A stretch of 64,000 bases of DNA from Okapia johnstoni. Lineage: Eukaryota; Chordata; Mammalia; Artiodactyla; Giraffidae. The stretch lies in NCBI GenBank assembly GCA_024291935.2, contig CM044311.1, positions 15,723,001-15,787,000 of the forward strand, read 5' to 3'. Under the pieces are notes generated by a model, which was not told the origin of the DNA, did no database searches, and was given only the letters and a program-made list of their open reading frames with translations. A program made the translations under genes and the position numbers. Below, piece after piece: positions 1 to 10,569 of the stretch. Each line of letters starts with the position of its first letter. Position 1 is the stretch's first letter.

Positions 1-209
1 CTTCTTTTATAAAGTTGCAAACTCCTTGGTGCTAGAATTCTTTGCTTTTGCAGCTGTCGGTGGGTAGTTCTGGTCACAATGTTCCTATAAACAAGACAAA
101 TGTTATTCTCTGTTCTGCAACGTTTTATCTCTGTATGAATGGAAAAGTGTTACACCTTTAAAGGTCGGAGCTTTGAGAATGGACTATTCTGTATAATTCA
201 GGATATGCG

Positions 210-430
210 TGCCTGTGTGCTCAGTTGCTTCATTTATGACTGACTGTTTGCAACCCTATGGACTGTAGTCCACCAGGCTCCTCTTTCCATGGACTTCTCC
301 AGGCAAGAATACTGGAGTGGGTTGCCATGTCCTCCTCCAGGGGATTTTCCTGACCCAGGGATCAAACTTGTATTTCTAAGTCTCCTGCAGTGGCAGGCAG
401 GTTCTTTACCACTAGCGTCACCTGGGCAGC
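210..430 (-). mobile_element. Bov-tA SINE
   Basis: Ruminant SINE read backwards on the plus strand: the BovB-like tail (tcagttgctt, caccaggctcctct) is at the left and the tRNA-like head (ttaccactagcgtcacctgg) at the right. It is close to full length and moderately diverged. Confidence 0.9.
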
Positions 431-875
431 ACATTTCAGGGTATAGGCAACGTGTTGTTTTTTTTTTTTTTAAACAAAAGGTGCAGAACCAGCATGACTA
501 AGCATAGCCAACAGAGCACCAAGATTGCAGCTAAAGGAGTAGACGCAATATGGAGTCAGGTTTGTTCTTCTCTGTTACATCATTTCAAGATGTAATTGTT
601 TAACTACAAAGTTACACTTTCAGGTAGAAAACATCCTTTGGAGGTAGCACATTGAAACCATGTTTAGAGATCTAGACATACGAGCTTTCAGCAGTAATCA
701 CATTTACTTCATCTCAGTCTGGAAGAAGTCCCCCTGAGAGCTGGAGGATGATTAAAGGGCTGACTTTGATCTGCATTGCCAGAACATACACTGTCACTCC
801 AAGACTCTTCTTTGCCTGGATCTTGCGTATGCCCGCCTGCGGACCAAAGTCTGGTGCCCTCACTACCCCACAGCC
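431..875. other. No recognised feature
   Basis: A T-run at about 457-471 is followed by roughly 400 bases in which I recognise no gene, RNA or repeat family. Confidence 0.5.
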
Positions 876-995
876 CTTACGTAGAAAACATAACCCTCAA
901 TGTGATATTTGTAGGCGAGGCCTTTGGGAGGTAATTAGGTTCAGAGGAGGTCATGAGAGGGCAGGCCTTCATGATGGGATTAATAAGAAGAGACA

Positions 996-1503
996 CCCGC
1001 TTCCCAGGTGGTTCAGTGGTAAAGAACCCACCCGCCAATGCAGGTGACATAAGAGACATAGGTTTGATCCCTGGGTCAGGAAGATTCCCTGGAGAAGAAA
1101 ATGGCAACCCACTCCAGTATTCTTGCCTGGAAAATCCCACGGACAGAGGAGCCTGATGGGTTCTAGTCTATGGGGTCATAAAAGAGTCAGACACAGCTTA
1201 GCATGGAGAAGGCAATGGCACCCCACTACAGCACTCTTGCCTGGGAAATCCCATGGACAGAGGAGCCTGGTGGGCTGCAGTCCATGGGGTCGCTAAGAGT
1301 CGGACACGACTGAGCGACTTCACCTTCACTTTTCCCTTTCATGCACTGGGGAAGGAAATGGCAACCCACTCCAGTGTTCTTGCCTGGAGAATCCTAGGGA
1401 TGGCGGAGCCTGATGGGCTGCCGTCTATGGGGTCGCACAGAGTCAGACACGACTGAAGCTACTTAGCAGCAGCAGCAGCAGCAACTTAGCAACTAAACAC
1501 AAC
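996..1503 (+). mobile_element. Bov-tA SINE, itself interrupted
   Basis: The Bov-tA head starts at 1001 (cttcccaggtggttcagtgg) and the body runs to about 1203. The tail resumes at 1492-1503 after a nested Bov-A2. The TSD aagaagagaca (985-995 and 1504-1514) places the insertion inside the MLT1 LTR. Confidence 0.88.
1204..1481 (+). mobile_element. Bov-A2 SINE dimer nested in Bov-tA
   Basis: Two BovB-derived A-units joined by a gcgacttcaccttcactttt linker and ending in (AGC)n near 1465-1482. It is flanked by the imperfect TSD cagcttagca / caacttagca (1194-1203, 1482-1491). This is the third and youngest layer of the nest. Confidence 0.88.
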
Positions 1504-1579
1504 AAGAAGAGACATCAGGGAGTTTGCTGTCTTCCACTCTCTCCCTGTCATGTGAGTATATCCTGAGAAGACCTGTGTG

Positions 1580-1706
1580 CCTGCTAAGTCACTTCTGCCA
1601 TGTCCAACTCTTTGCGACCCTATGGACCATAGTCCACCAGGCTCCTCTGTCCATGGGATTCTCCAGGCAAGAACACTGGAGTGGGTTGCCATGCCCTCCT
1701 CCAGAA
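1580..1706 (-). mobile_element. Bov-tA SINE, truncated
   Basis: Antisense tail and middle of a Bov-tA (gctaagtcacttctgccatg, caagaacactggagtgggtt). The tRNA-like head is missing, and the element breaks off at the cctccag motif. Confidence 0.82.
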
Positions 1707-1773
1707 AGGGGAGCATAAGCAAACTGTAAAGTCATAGTTTAGAAATAGCCCTATTTTGATTTGTTTTTAGTTA

Positions 1774-1982
1774 TGCATGCTGAGTCACCTTAGTCGTGTC
1801 TGACTCTGCACAATCCTATGGAGCCCTGCTAGGCTCCTCTGTCCATGGGATTCTCCAGGCAAGAATACTGGAGTGGGTTGCCATGCCCTCCTCCAGGGGA
1901 TCTTCCCAACCCAGGGACTGAACCACATCTCTTGCCATCTCCTGCATTGGCAGGCGGGTTGTTTATCACTAGTGCCACCTGG
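1774..1982 (-). mobile_element. Bov-tA SINE
   Basis: Near full-length antisense copy running from the tail gcatgctgagtcaccttagt to the head tatcactagtgccacctgg. It splits the same MLT1 LTR a further time. Confidence 0.88.
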
Positions 1983-2159
1983 AAGCCTCCTGAGAAGCCA
2001 GCCATCTGTAAGTCAGGAAGAAAGCTCTCAGCAGAACTGAACCTTGCTGGCACCCTGATCTCAGGCTTCCATTCTCTGGAACTATGAGAAATAAATGTTG
2101 TTTATGCCATTCAGTGACTGGTATTTTGTTACGGTAGCCCTAGATTACCAATATATCCC

Positions 2160-2796
2160 CAAGGACTAGATACGTGGCACCAGAGCACATGCAAAGAGCC
2201 TGGTAGGGAATTCAGATGGTGTTCCAGGTGGTTCAGGAGCACATGTTTTACAGTTTCAATTACTGCCTCTTTTAGTGTATTAATAGAATCTCAGAAGATG
2301 GTTAAGCTGAAAAGACAGCCTTAAAAGGACAGCATTTCAGCGGGATCAATTAACAGTTTGTAAGTAAAATCATTTTGCCTGTATAATTGCTAATGAAATT
2401 CCTCAAGTAGCTGTTATTCTTAAGAAAGTTGAATTGCTGATCTAAGTTATAGAGTATTCTTGGCTGGACTCTATGCCTTCCTCATATTATTCTCATTAAC
2501 CATTTGTTGATTTGATTTTAAATGTTTTCTCCTTCGTGGCATAAATTTAGCGAAGAATAGGATGTCAATTAGAAACTTTATTTTATTCTTGTGAGAAAAT
2601 ATACTTTTATGGCTCACTTATGCTAGAAGTGGCACTAATTAATTGAGAGTGTGAGTGAAGATTTGCCCTGGAAAATTTGGAAAAGCAGGTAATACAGATG
2701 TGGAGAGTTTTTCTCTCTAGCCTTGATTCAGGTACCTATTATCTTAACTTTTCTTTTATGTTACCAGAGCGTAAATATAAATTATTTATTTTTTCC
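2160..2796. other. No recognised feature
   Basis: AT-rich single-copy-looking sequence. I see no reading frame, RNA or repeat family that I can name. Confidence 0.5.
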
Positions 2797-3045
2797 CAGT
2801 TTCATTAAGACATAATTACCATATAACATTGTATAAGTTTAAGATGAATGACTTAATGATTTAATACATGTGTGTATTTGGGAAATGATCACCACCATCA
2901 GTCTAGCTAACATCCATCACTTCGCAGTCACACACTTTTTTCTTGTGATGAGAACTTTTAAGATCTACTCTCCTAGCGACTTTCAAATATTCACTATGGC
3001 GTGATTGTCTATAGTCATCGTGTTGTACATTACATCCAGAACCTA
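2797..3045 (-). mobile_element. Old L1 3' end (L1M type)
   Basis: Antisense L1 3' untranslated sequence, recognisable from the gagaacttttaagatctact stretch and the following gttgtacatt..catccagaacct motif. It is strongly diverged and followed by a T-rich run (3060-3090). No coding part remains. Confidence 0.65.
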
Positions 3046-3100
3046 AATGCCTGGCATTTGTTTTTATTTCTTTATTTTTATTTTTTTTCACATTTTTTGG

Positions 3101-3335
3101 AGCATTTATTAGGTGCCAGGCACTATTCTAAGCGTTTTACCTGTGTGAACTTATTTAATCTAACAGTCTTCTAAGGCATGTACCACTCTCCCCAGTTTAC
3201 ACAGAAGGAAACTAAGGCAGCAAGAGGTTAAGTGTCTTGTCCACAGTCATGCACTTAGTAAAGGGCAAATTCAGGATTTGGATTCAGGCCCTTCAGACTC
3301 CAAAGCACAAGTGCTCTTTTCCATACGCAGCAGCT
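3101..3335 (-). repeat. MIR SINE
   Basis: Antisense MIR: gcatttattaggtgccaggc, then a gttaagtgtcttgtccacag core, then a tRNA-like end. Nearly full length with the usual high divergence of this ancient family. Confidence 0.8.
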
Positions 3336-3554
3336 GGCCGGCCTGTTCCCCCTGGGGCCTGGGGTAGAACTCTGAACTCCCCATGGGCTGCCTGGAATTT
3401 CTTCCCAACTACCCACAGAGGGGCAGAGTCAGCACATGGAGCACTGGTGGTCTTGAAGCCTGCCATGTAGAGCCTGTACGTCTGAATCCGCTGGGGTTTC
3501 CAGTACAGGGGAGAGAGCTTGCAAGGCGGGAATTTTCTGTTGATGGCATCACAA

Positions 3555-3900
3555 ATTGGTGCGAGCTTAGTGGCTTTAAATGACACAAATTATTATGCTA
3601 CAGTTCTGCAGGTCGGCAGTCTGACATGGGTCTCTAAAATCAAGGTGTCATCAAGGCTGCGTTCCTCCTTGGCATGCTGGGGGAGAATTCACTTCCTCAC
3701 CTTTCCTAGTTCCTAGAGGCCTCCTGTATTCCTTGGCTGGTGGCCTCTTCATCTTCAAAGACGGCCACAGCGGACCCTGGCCTTCTGGTGTTGCTGCACT
3801 CTGACTCTGCTTCCTTCATCGTTTCTCTTCTTCTGACCCTCTGTGACTTCCTGGGTTGCTTCAGATGCCTGCAGCAGGGAGGAGTCAGAGAGCTGCCTCC
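3555..3900 (-). repeat. MaLR-type LTR fragment
   Basis: Antisense copy of the same LTR type as the split element at 7175-8400; both share the tacagttctgcaggtcggca, then aatcaaggtgtcatc, order in reverse. The left end matches the LTR's AATAAA region and the right end fades out after about 3900. Confidence 0.55.
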
Positions 3901-4180
3901 TTGTCCTTCTTTGATGTATAAGGTTCCAGCCCCACCACTACCTGGGGGGCAAAGGTGGTCTTGGGTGGCACTGCCTGGCGTTGCAGTTTCTGGAGGACAC
4001 AGCCGAACTGACCTTGGCCCCCCACATAAGTTCACATTCTTTGTCTGCTGCACAGTGGACATCCCACCTGGCTTTTCTTGGTCTCCCTGAAGGCATCCTG
4101 CCCCCAGAGGACCTGTTTAGATCCTCAGAATATGTATATTCTGAAGGCTCTGATGTATTGTACCAGACTGTCCTGCAGAA

Positions 4181-4366
4181 GTGATAGTCACTCAGCGTGT
4201 CCAACTCTTTGCAACCCCATGGACTATACAGTCCATGGAATTCTCCAGGCCAGAATTCTGGAGTGGGTAGCCTTTCTCTTCTCCAGAGGATTTTCCCAAC
4301 CCAGGGATCGAACCCAGGTTTCTCACATTCCAGGCAGATTCTTTACCAGCTGAGCCACAAGGAAAG
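4181..4366 (-). mobile_element. Bov-tA SINE (Bov-tA1-like)
   Basis: Antisense copy with the actatacagtccatggaatt variant of the BovB-derived tail and a clear head, ttaccagctgagccacaagg, at the right. Confidence 0.88.
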
Positions 4367-4370
4367 TGCT

Positions 4371-5142
4371 TGTCCCCCAGAAGGAACATGTAATTCATAT
4401 TCCCATTAGCATGAAGATTGGTATGTCTGACAGACAGGAAGAGGTGACTAGGGCAAAACGCTTGTTGAAAAGAAAATCCTCATTTGTTTCCTGAATATTT
4501 ATTGAGTGTCTATTATGTGCACAACACCATGATAGGTCTGGGGATATACTGGTGACCGAGGACTCCTAAAACTCGTTCTCTGTATTCTTCCTTCTCTCAT
4601 GATGGCAAGTTTGGGAGAATGTCTAACTTTGTGGATGAATTAACCAACATCGCACATCATGGTGCTACATAAACAACATCAGAGAATACTCAGGAGAGGG
4701 GGTATTGCATCTCGGCACAGAGGGGGACATCGTGGCATGGGATGTTATTCACCCACACCTCCTTTTTTATGCTCTCCCCTGTACAGACGATGCTAGAAGC
4801 CTGGGGACTTGATTTCCCTCGCCAGCAGTGTTCTGCTAAGCGGCTGCCCCTGGGAGGCACTTGTGGGAGGCAAAGCAGTAGGAGGGAGGCAGAAGCCATT
4901 GTGTTCTAAGCAGACACACGTGCACAGGCTCCTGCAGGAGCAGACAACCCAGAGTCTGCAAAGTCAGCACCAGAGCGTGTTCATCTGACCCGCTCCAGGG
5001 GACTGTAACTGCTTCCCCTCAGATCCCCATCGCTGGGCAGTTCAGCCTCTCCCATTTGCCCCTTCACCCTATGAACAATTTCATAACCTAAATCCCCATT
5101 TTAAATCCTCTGTTTGAAATATCTAGAGCAGTTTGCTTTCCT
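4371..5142. other. Mostly unrecognised; possible MIR/L2 relic
   Basis: Bases 4490-4560 (tatttattgagtgtctatta, then aggtctggggatatac) resemble an ancient MIR/L2 end. The remainder to 5142 is not recognised; its last 60 bases hint at an old LTR end but I cannot name it. Confidence 0.35.
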
Positions 5143-5154
5143 GATTGATGGACT

Positions 5155-5430
5155 GCTGCTGCTGCTGCTAAGTCGCTTCAGTCGTGTCTGACTCTGTGCG
5201 ACCCCATAGACGGCAGCCCACCAGGCTCTGCCATCCCTGGGATTCTCCAGGCAACAACACTGGAGTGGGTTGCCATTTCCTTCTCCAATGCATGAAAGTG
5301 AAAAGTGAAAATGAAGTCGCTCAGTCGTGTCTGACTTTTCGAGACCCCATGGACTGCAGCCCACCAGGTTCCTCTGTCCATGGGATTTTTCAGGCAAGAG
5401 TACTGGAGTGGGTTGCCATTGCCTTCTCCG
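5155..5430 (-). mobile_element. Bov-A2 SINE dimer
   Basis: Antisense Bov-A2 beginning with (CTG)n, two A-units joined by the tgaaagtgaaaagtgaaaat linker. A perfect 12-bp TSD, gattgatggact, flanks it (5143-5154 and 5431-5442). Low divergence suggests recent insertion. Confidence 0.93.
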
Positions 5431-5442
5431 GATTGATGGACT

Positions 5443-5873
5443 AGCCCAATGTTAAAATTACCTTTCAGATTCCAATAGGCATGGGGTGTGACTGAGACCC
5501 AGACATCATCTGTCAGTAAGTCTAAAAGAGGCAGTTTTTCCAGAAGCAGTGGAAGAGACTGTGGGTTGTTTATTTTTTTCCAGTTAAATACCAGATGAAT
5601 TCTGTGACTGGCTTTGAAAGGGCCACTTGTAAGGACAACACCTATCTTCAGACACTAGAATCACACGCAGGAAGATGAGATATGCACCCCAGGACGGGCG
5701 CACGGGAACTGAAACCATGCTGCAGAAACACAAACCTCCCTGTACCACTTACCTAATGCACATATAGAACATACGTCTAAACAACTGAAAAATAGAAAGC
5801 AAAATGGTATGCACTATTAAAATTGTTAATGTTTTTTTTTTGCTGAGTGTGCATATAGTTGAATCCACACCAT
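5443..5873. other. No recognised feature
   Basis: Single-copy-looking sequence with a T-run near 5832-5841. Nothing coding or repeat-like recognised. Confidence 0.5.
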
Positions 5874-5883
5874 GAAAATGTTC

Positions 5884-6015
5884 ACTGGAGGAATTCCGTG
5901 GTGGAATTCCGTGGGTTGGGATTCTGTGCTTTCATTGCCTAGGGCCTGGGTTCAGTACCGGGTCAGGAAACTAAGAATACAAAAGCTTCACGGTGCAGCC
6001 AAAAAAAAAGAAAGA
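5884..6015 (+). mobile_element. CHR SINE
   Basis: tRNA-Glu-derived SINE of the cetacean-hippo-ruminant group: a partly duplicated ggaattccgtgg head, an eroded B-box region (gggttcagtaccggg) and a poly-A end. TSD gaaaatgttc at 5874-5883 and 6016-6025. Confidence 0.85.
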
Positions 6016-6101
6016 GAAAATGTTCTTCGGGTGTGACTACCTTGTTGCCATTAGAGGGATCTGGGACCCCAGTCATTTTGTGAAAACCATTCAAAAGGCA
6101 A

Positions 6102-6208
6102 AGTGTTAGTTGCTCAGCTGTGTCTGACTCTTTGCGATCCCATAGACTGTAGCCCGCCAGGCTCCTCTGTCCATGGGATTTCCTAGGCAAGAATACTGGA
6201 GTGGGTGG
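6102..6208 (-). mobile_element. Bov-tA SINE, truncated
   Basis: Antisense tail half only (gttagttgctcagctgtgtc to actggagtgggt). The head is lost at the junction with the next L1 piece. Confidence 0.8.
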
Positions 6209-6212
6209 CTGT

Positions 6213-6608
6213 TAATTTATTTTTTAATCGATGGATAATTGCTTTACAGACGTCAACATGAATCAGCCATAGATGTACATATGTCCCCTCCCTCTTGAAA
6301 CTCCCTCCCATCTCCCTCCCCATCCCACACCTCTAGGTTGTAACAGAGCCCCTGTTCCCTGAGTTAAACAGCAAATTCCCATTGCTTATCTGTTTTACAT
6401 ATGGTAATGTAAGTTTCCATGTTACTCTCTCCATACATCTCACCCTCTTCTCCCCTCTCCCCTGTGTCCATAAGTCTGTTCTGTATGTCTCTTTCTCCAT
6501 TGCTGCCATGCAGATAGATTCATTGGTACCATCTTTCTTGATTCCATATATATGTGTTAGTATATAATATGTATCTTTCTCTTTCTGACTTACTTCATTC
6601 TGTATAAT
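6213..6608 (-). mobile_element. L1 3' end, antisense
   Basis: Ruminant L1 3' region in reverse: a gataattgctttacag start, the C-rich block ccctcccatctccctcccc, then ctttctgacttacttcattc. 5'-truncated, no coding capacity. Confidence 0.8.
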
Positions 6609-6765
6609 GTTTTTAATAAGTAGGATTTGGAAGTTTTTAGAGGTAATTTAAAGTGGAAGTTTGCACCTTTTGACCTTTTGTACCTTTTAAATTGGGTGAA
6701 GGTGATCAAAAAGTACAAGCTTCCAGCTTAAATTACTTCTAGACTGCCAAATCCTTATTAAAAAC
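6609..6765. repeat. 157-bp near-palindrome (inverted repeat)
   Basis: Left arm 6609-6672 and right arm 6707-6765 are imperfect reverse complements (about 80%), separated by about 34 bases. The outer ends gtttttaataag and cttattaaaaac match exactly. Parts resemble L1 3' UTR text in opposite orientations (ggaagtttgcaccttttg versus caaaaagtacaagcttcc). It could be a MITE-like DNA element or two inverted L1 pieces; no TSD is clear. Confidence 0.6.
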
Positions 6766-6878
6766 AAATGCTGAGCACATTACTAATGTTTACTGTACTA
6801 TGTATTTATGCTTTTGAAATATTTCTTGAGACAGTAAGAATTCATCTAGGACCTAGCTAGTTTTTGTCACATGTAGAT

Positions 6879-7094
6879 CTATGAGTCGCTTCCATCATGT
6901 CCAACTCTTTGCGACTCTGTGGACTATAGCCCACCTCAAGGCTCCTCAGTCCATGGGAGTCTCCAGGCAAGAATACTGGAGTGGGTTGCTATTTCCTCCT
7001 CCAGGGGATCTTCCTGACCCAGGGACTGAACCCACATCTCCCACATCTCTTGCATTGCAGGCAGATTCTTTACTGCTGAGCCACTCAGGAAGCC
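6879..7094 (-). mobile_element. Bov-tA SINE
   Basis: Full-length antisense copy with TSD catgtagat at 6870-6878 and 7095-7103. Confidence 0.92.
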
Positions 7095-7213
7095 CATGTA
7101 GATAGATGTCATAACTAAATGTGTTGTGACAGAATTTTACCTATAGACCTAAGTTGCATATATTTAATTGTGGTGAACAGGATAATGGACCCCCAAAGAT
7201 GTCCACATTCTGT

Positions 7214-7444
7214 GGTTGGTGATTTAGTCTCTAAGTCGGGTCTGACTTTTTGCGACCCCTTGGACTGTAGCCCACCAGGCTCCTCTGTCCATGGGATTTT
7301 CCAGGCAACAATATTGGAGTCAGTTGCCATTTCCTTCTCCAGGGGATCCTCCCAACCCACGAATCAAACCCGAGTCTCCTGCATTGAAGGCAGATTCCTG
7401 CATCGCAGGCAGATTCTTTACCAACCTAGCGACAAGGGAAGCCC
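7214..7444 (-). mobile_element. Bov-tA SINE
   Basis: Antisense copy carrying a small internal duplication of the ggcagattc motif near the head. Imperfect TSD gtccacattct / gttcacattct (7201-7211, 7445-7455). Confidence 0.9.
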
Positions 7445-7502
7445 GTTCACATTCTACTTCCCAGAATCTGTGAAAATTTACCTTACCTGGCAAAAGGGGA
7501 CT

Positions 7503-7880
7503 TTCAGTTCAGTTCAGTCATGTCTCACTCTTTTTGATCCCATGGACTGCAGCACGCCTGGCTTCCCTGTCCCTCACCAACTCCCGGAGCCTACTCAAAC
7601 TCATGTCCATTGCATCTGTGATGCCATCCAACCATCTCATCTTCTGTCATCCCCTTCTCCTCCCGCCTTCAATCTTTCCCAGCATCAGGGTCTTTTCCAA
7701 GGAGTCAGTTCTTTGCATCAGGTGGCCAAAGTATTGGAGCTTCAGCTTCAGCATCAGTCCTTCCAATTAATATTCAGGACTGATTTCCTTTAGGATGGAC
7801 TGGTTGGATCTCCTTGCAGTCCAAGGGACTCTCAAGAGTTTTCTCCAGCATCACAGTTCAAAAGCACCAATTCTTTACAT
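7503..7880 (-). mobile_element. BovB LINE 3' end
   Basis: 5'-truncated antisense BovB: the (ttcag)n terminus, then the tail gcagcacgcctggcttccct and the last codons of the ORF region. No catalytic domain is included. Confidence 0.9.
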
Positions 7881-8065
7881 AGGTGATTAAATTAGTGTTC
7901 TTCCTACTAGGAGATTATCTTAGATTATCCAAGTGGGTTCAAAATAATCAAAAAGTTCCTTCTAAGAGGGAGGGGTCAGAGTCAGAGTAAGCATAGGCAA
8001 TGTGGTGATGGATGCAGCAGATTGAGAGAAAGATTTGAAGGTCCTGGTTTTGAAAATGAAGGACA

Positions 8066-8187
8066 GGGACTTCCCCGGTGGCCCAGTGGTTAAGACTCCA
8101 TGCTGCCAGTGCAGGAGGGGAGTGTTCAATCCTTGGTTAAGGAACTAAGATTCTACATGCCCAGTGGTGGGACAAAAAAAAAAAATT
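8066..8187 (+). mobile_element. CHR SINE
   Basis: Head gacttccccggtggcccagt, degraded B-box region and A-run. TSD aaaatgRaggaca at 8053-8065 and 8188-8200. Confidence 0.87.
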
Positions 8188-8472
8188 AAAATGGAGGACA
8201 TCAACAAGTCAAGGAACACAGGTGAGCCCTAGAAGCTGGAAATGGAAATGGATTCTCCCCTGGAGACTCCAGAAGGAATGCAGCCCTGCCAACCCATTTT
8301 TAGACTTCTGATCTCCTGAATTGTAAGAAAGTAGATTTATGTTGTTTTAAGCCACTAAGTTTGTGGTAATTTGTTAAAGTAGCAATAGGGGAATGATACA
8401 TCAATCATCACTGAGTTTATTTTCTTAACATGGTACAACTAATACCAATGAAAAGTGATTTAAACTTTGGAC

Positions 8473-8518
8473 GCTAGTTTCAAATCTCTAAAGATGCTAG
8501 TTTCAAATCTCTAAAGAT
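8473..8518. repeat. 23-bp perfect tandem duplication
   Basis: A 23-base unit starting gctagtttcaaatctc occurs twice back to back (8473-8495, 8496-8518) without mismatch. Probably replication slippage. Confidence 0.9.
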
Positions 8519-8609
8519 GCAAGCATGGCGGATGTAAAAGGCGGGCTAATTTGAAGTGCTAATGTGTACTGACCCCCAGTGGAAAGCTGGGGGAGCTGGT
8601 AGTGGGCGT

Positions 8610-8925
8610 ACAGGGCTTGTGCAGCTCTTTTAAAATCCAGCATCCTTTAGACCTGCACCATCCACCCACCTGGGGCTCCTGAGGCCTGAAAATTCAGTCC
8701 CTATGAAATGAGATATGCTGCAAATGTAAAATACACCATGAATTGTAAAGAAGACCATAAAACATCTCATTAATAATTTTAAAATATTGATCACATGTTG
8801 AAACATTACTGTTTTGGACATACTGGGTAAAACAAAATAATATTAAATTTCAATTTCTTTTCACTTTTTGAATGTCAGTGGGTCATATTATGTTTGTATT
8901 GGATAGTGCTGCTTTAAACAGATAG
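8610..8925. repeat. Old MER-type DNA transposon fragment (hAT-like)
   Basis: Text such as catctcattaataatttta, then catgttgaaacat and ttggatagtgctgcttt, resembles a common non-autonomous mammalian DNA transposon with a terminal tagtgctg motif. The exact family is not certain. Confidence 0.4.
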
Positions 8926-9908
8926 TGATATTAATTATGCAATTAACAAAATATAGATTATCTACATGCCAGTTAATATATTAATGAGTAATGAATATGC
9001 AAATGCAGTCAAGAAAGTTAATAGTTTTATCTATATACATTTAATGCTTTTTAAAATTAATATCTCCATTTTTTATAGTCACATCCTCCTAGAGCCTGAT
9101 CTCCATAATGTCAAGTTCCACTGTGGTTAAAGTTTGAAAAAAGATCTGGAGGAAAAGCCTAAGGAATTGTGGGGAAAACTGTTGGCAGCTTAATGGTGGC
9201 ATTTTTGCAGGGAGAAAGGTGGTGTTTTCTGCACCGCGTGAACAAGATCTTTACATGTGTTTTGTTGCTTTATTTCCAAGAAAGGAAAGGCGGTCTATAA
9301 CTACTAAGACACTGTTACTATGAAAATCTTAACTTTAAGTAATTTTTAGGGTAAGACAAAAAAAGCATATTTTCCCCCCTGGTATCGGAATACTCACAGT
9401 GAAGGCTTAGAATTAAAAAGAAGAGGCAGCATGCCTGGATGAAATCATTCAATTGAAGCCACTAGGAAAAATCTAAAACTTCTGGATTCACTAACACAAA
9501 TGTGTCTGGATGAGAACAGAACATGTGATCAGATGAATGACTAAGTTCCTTAGACCTCGATGAATTTCTATATGGTTTAGGAACATGGAAATGACAGCTT
9601 CAATATTTCGGAGAGATACGCCTTTTTACCTGCAGGCAGTAAGGATAGTTCTGGATCACTTGGATCTTTTTTACCTTCTTACAGAGACCTCATGGACATC
9701 ACATCCTTCTTTTTCTGAAGAAACGGAATTTCTTTTGAAATTCCGTCAGTTTCATGAAGGCATCTAAGCAGTGTAATTTCCTGGACCAGATTAATGTTTG
9801 TAGGATCAAGAAATCTTAGGAAACTAAACAGAATCTGTTAGCAATTATATTTTGGGTGATTACCATAGAGTTAAGTGAAGAAAAAACTGTATTAGGAAAA
9901 AGTACATA

Positions 9909-9910
<2 letters not shown>
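8926..9910. other. No recognised feature
   Basis: AT-rich single-copy-looking sequence. A perfect 9-bp hairpin (acggaattt..aaattccgt) lies at 9723-9746. No convincing gene. Confidence 0.45.
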
Positions 9911-9958
<48 letters not shown>

Positions 9959-10105
9959 GTATATAAAAAATAAATATTATGTGTACATAATTATGCATAT
10001 ATACTGAATGTCATATATGCATGTATTATGTATATATCATAACATATATAATATATTATACACATATACTATGTATATATATAAATTATATATACACACA
10101 CAAAT
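9911..10105. repeat. (TG)n(TA)n microsatellite and AT-rich tract
   Basis: About 14 TG repeats (9912-9940) run directly into about 7 TA repeats and then an irregular TATA/ACACAC tract. Likely length-polymorphic. Confidence 0.95.
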
Positions 10106-10569
10106 ACATTCCCAATACGTGCATATATAGCTATACAAATGCAAAAGCAAAGTGATGAATGTTTGATAAAAGACAAAGACTTTCCCTTCTGGGCATTTCA
10201 TGACATTTTAGGTATGCCAAATACCATCTAGGACAAGATGTTCATGGTTTGACCCTCAACCTGAGCAAATCTGCATATTAAATTTATACAAGCATTAACA
10301 TTTCAGTAAATGAGTGACTGTTATAAATTATCCTTAGTGGGTGAATTTCTCCTTCTATTACTTGGATCATGTTTCCCTACCTCCAGGTCTCCACTTTATT
10401 TTGGAGGGGTTACCACAGCCAGCATCTCCTGCCCGATATAAATATTGACCACCTAAAGGGGTATATAATGAAATGGTAACCATTGAAAAGATCTCCCCAC
10501 TTTCTGATAATAGTCCTGTGTACACTTATCATATGTTCAGGGAGTAGGGAAAGCTTTTAAATTAACTGT
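10106..10569. other. No recognised feature
   Basis: Unrecognised single-copy-looking sequence between the microsatellite and the long CHR element. Confidence 0.45.

Larger units (their letters stand above)
876..2152 (+). repeat. MLT1-type MaLR LTR, split into pieces
   Basis: Old mammalian LTR of the ERVL-MaLR group in sense orientation. Recognisable pieces are 876-995 (gcctttgggaggtaattagg, then a catgatgggatta core), 1504-1580 and 1985-2152 (accctgatctcaggcttcca, then a gagaaataaatgttgtttat end with the AATAAA-like signal). The gaps are later SINE insertions, the first marked by a TSD. The LTR is about 15-20% diverged, carries no internal genes and is surely inactive. Confidence 0.75.
7175..8400 (+). 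repeat. MaLR-type LTR, split by three insertions
   Basis: Sense LTR that can be read across its gaps: ggacccccaaagatgtccac at about 7188, ttaccttacctggcaaaagg at 7480, then gagggaggggtcagagtcag, and the 3' end gccactaagtttgtggtaat followed by aatgatac at 8397. A Bov-tA, a BovB tail and a CHR are inserted in it. No internal genes. Confidence 0.7.

Noticed and set aside
1465..1482. (AGC)n triplet repeats as a possible CRISPR-like or independent microsatellite
   Set aside because: They are the normal 3' ends of Bov-A2 SINEs; no spacer-repeat arrangement exists anywhere in the window.
7119..7793. 224-codon plus-strand frame
   Set aside because: It spans antisense Bov-tA and BovB 3' end text; such frames recur wherever these SINEs lie and are not genes.
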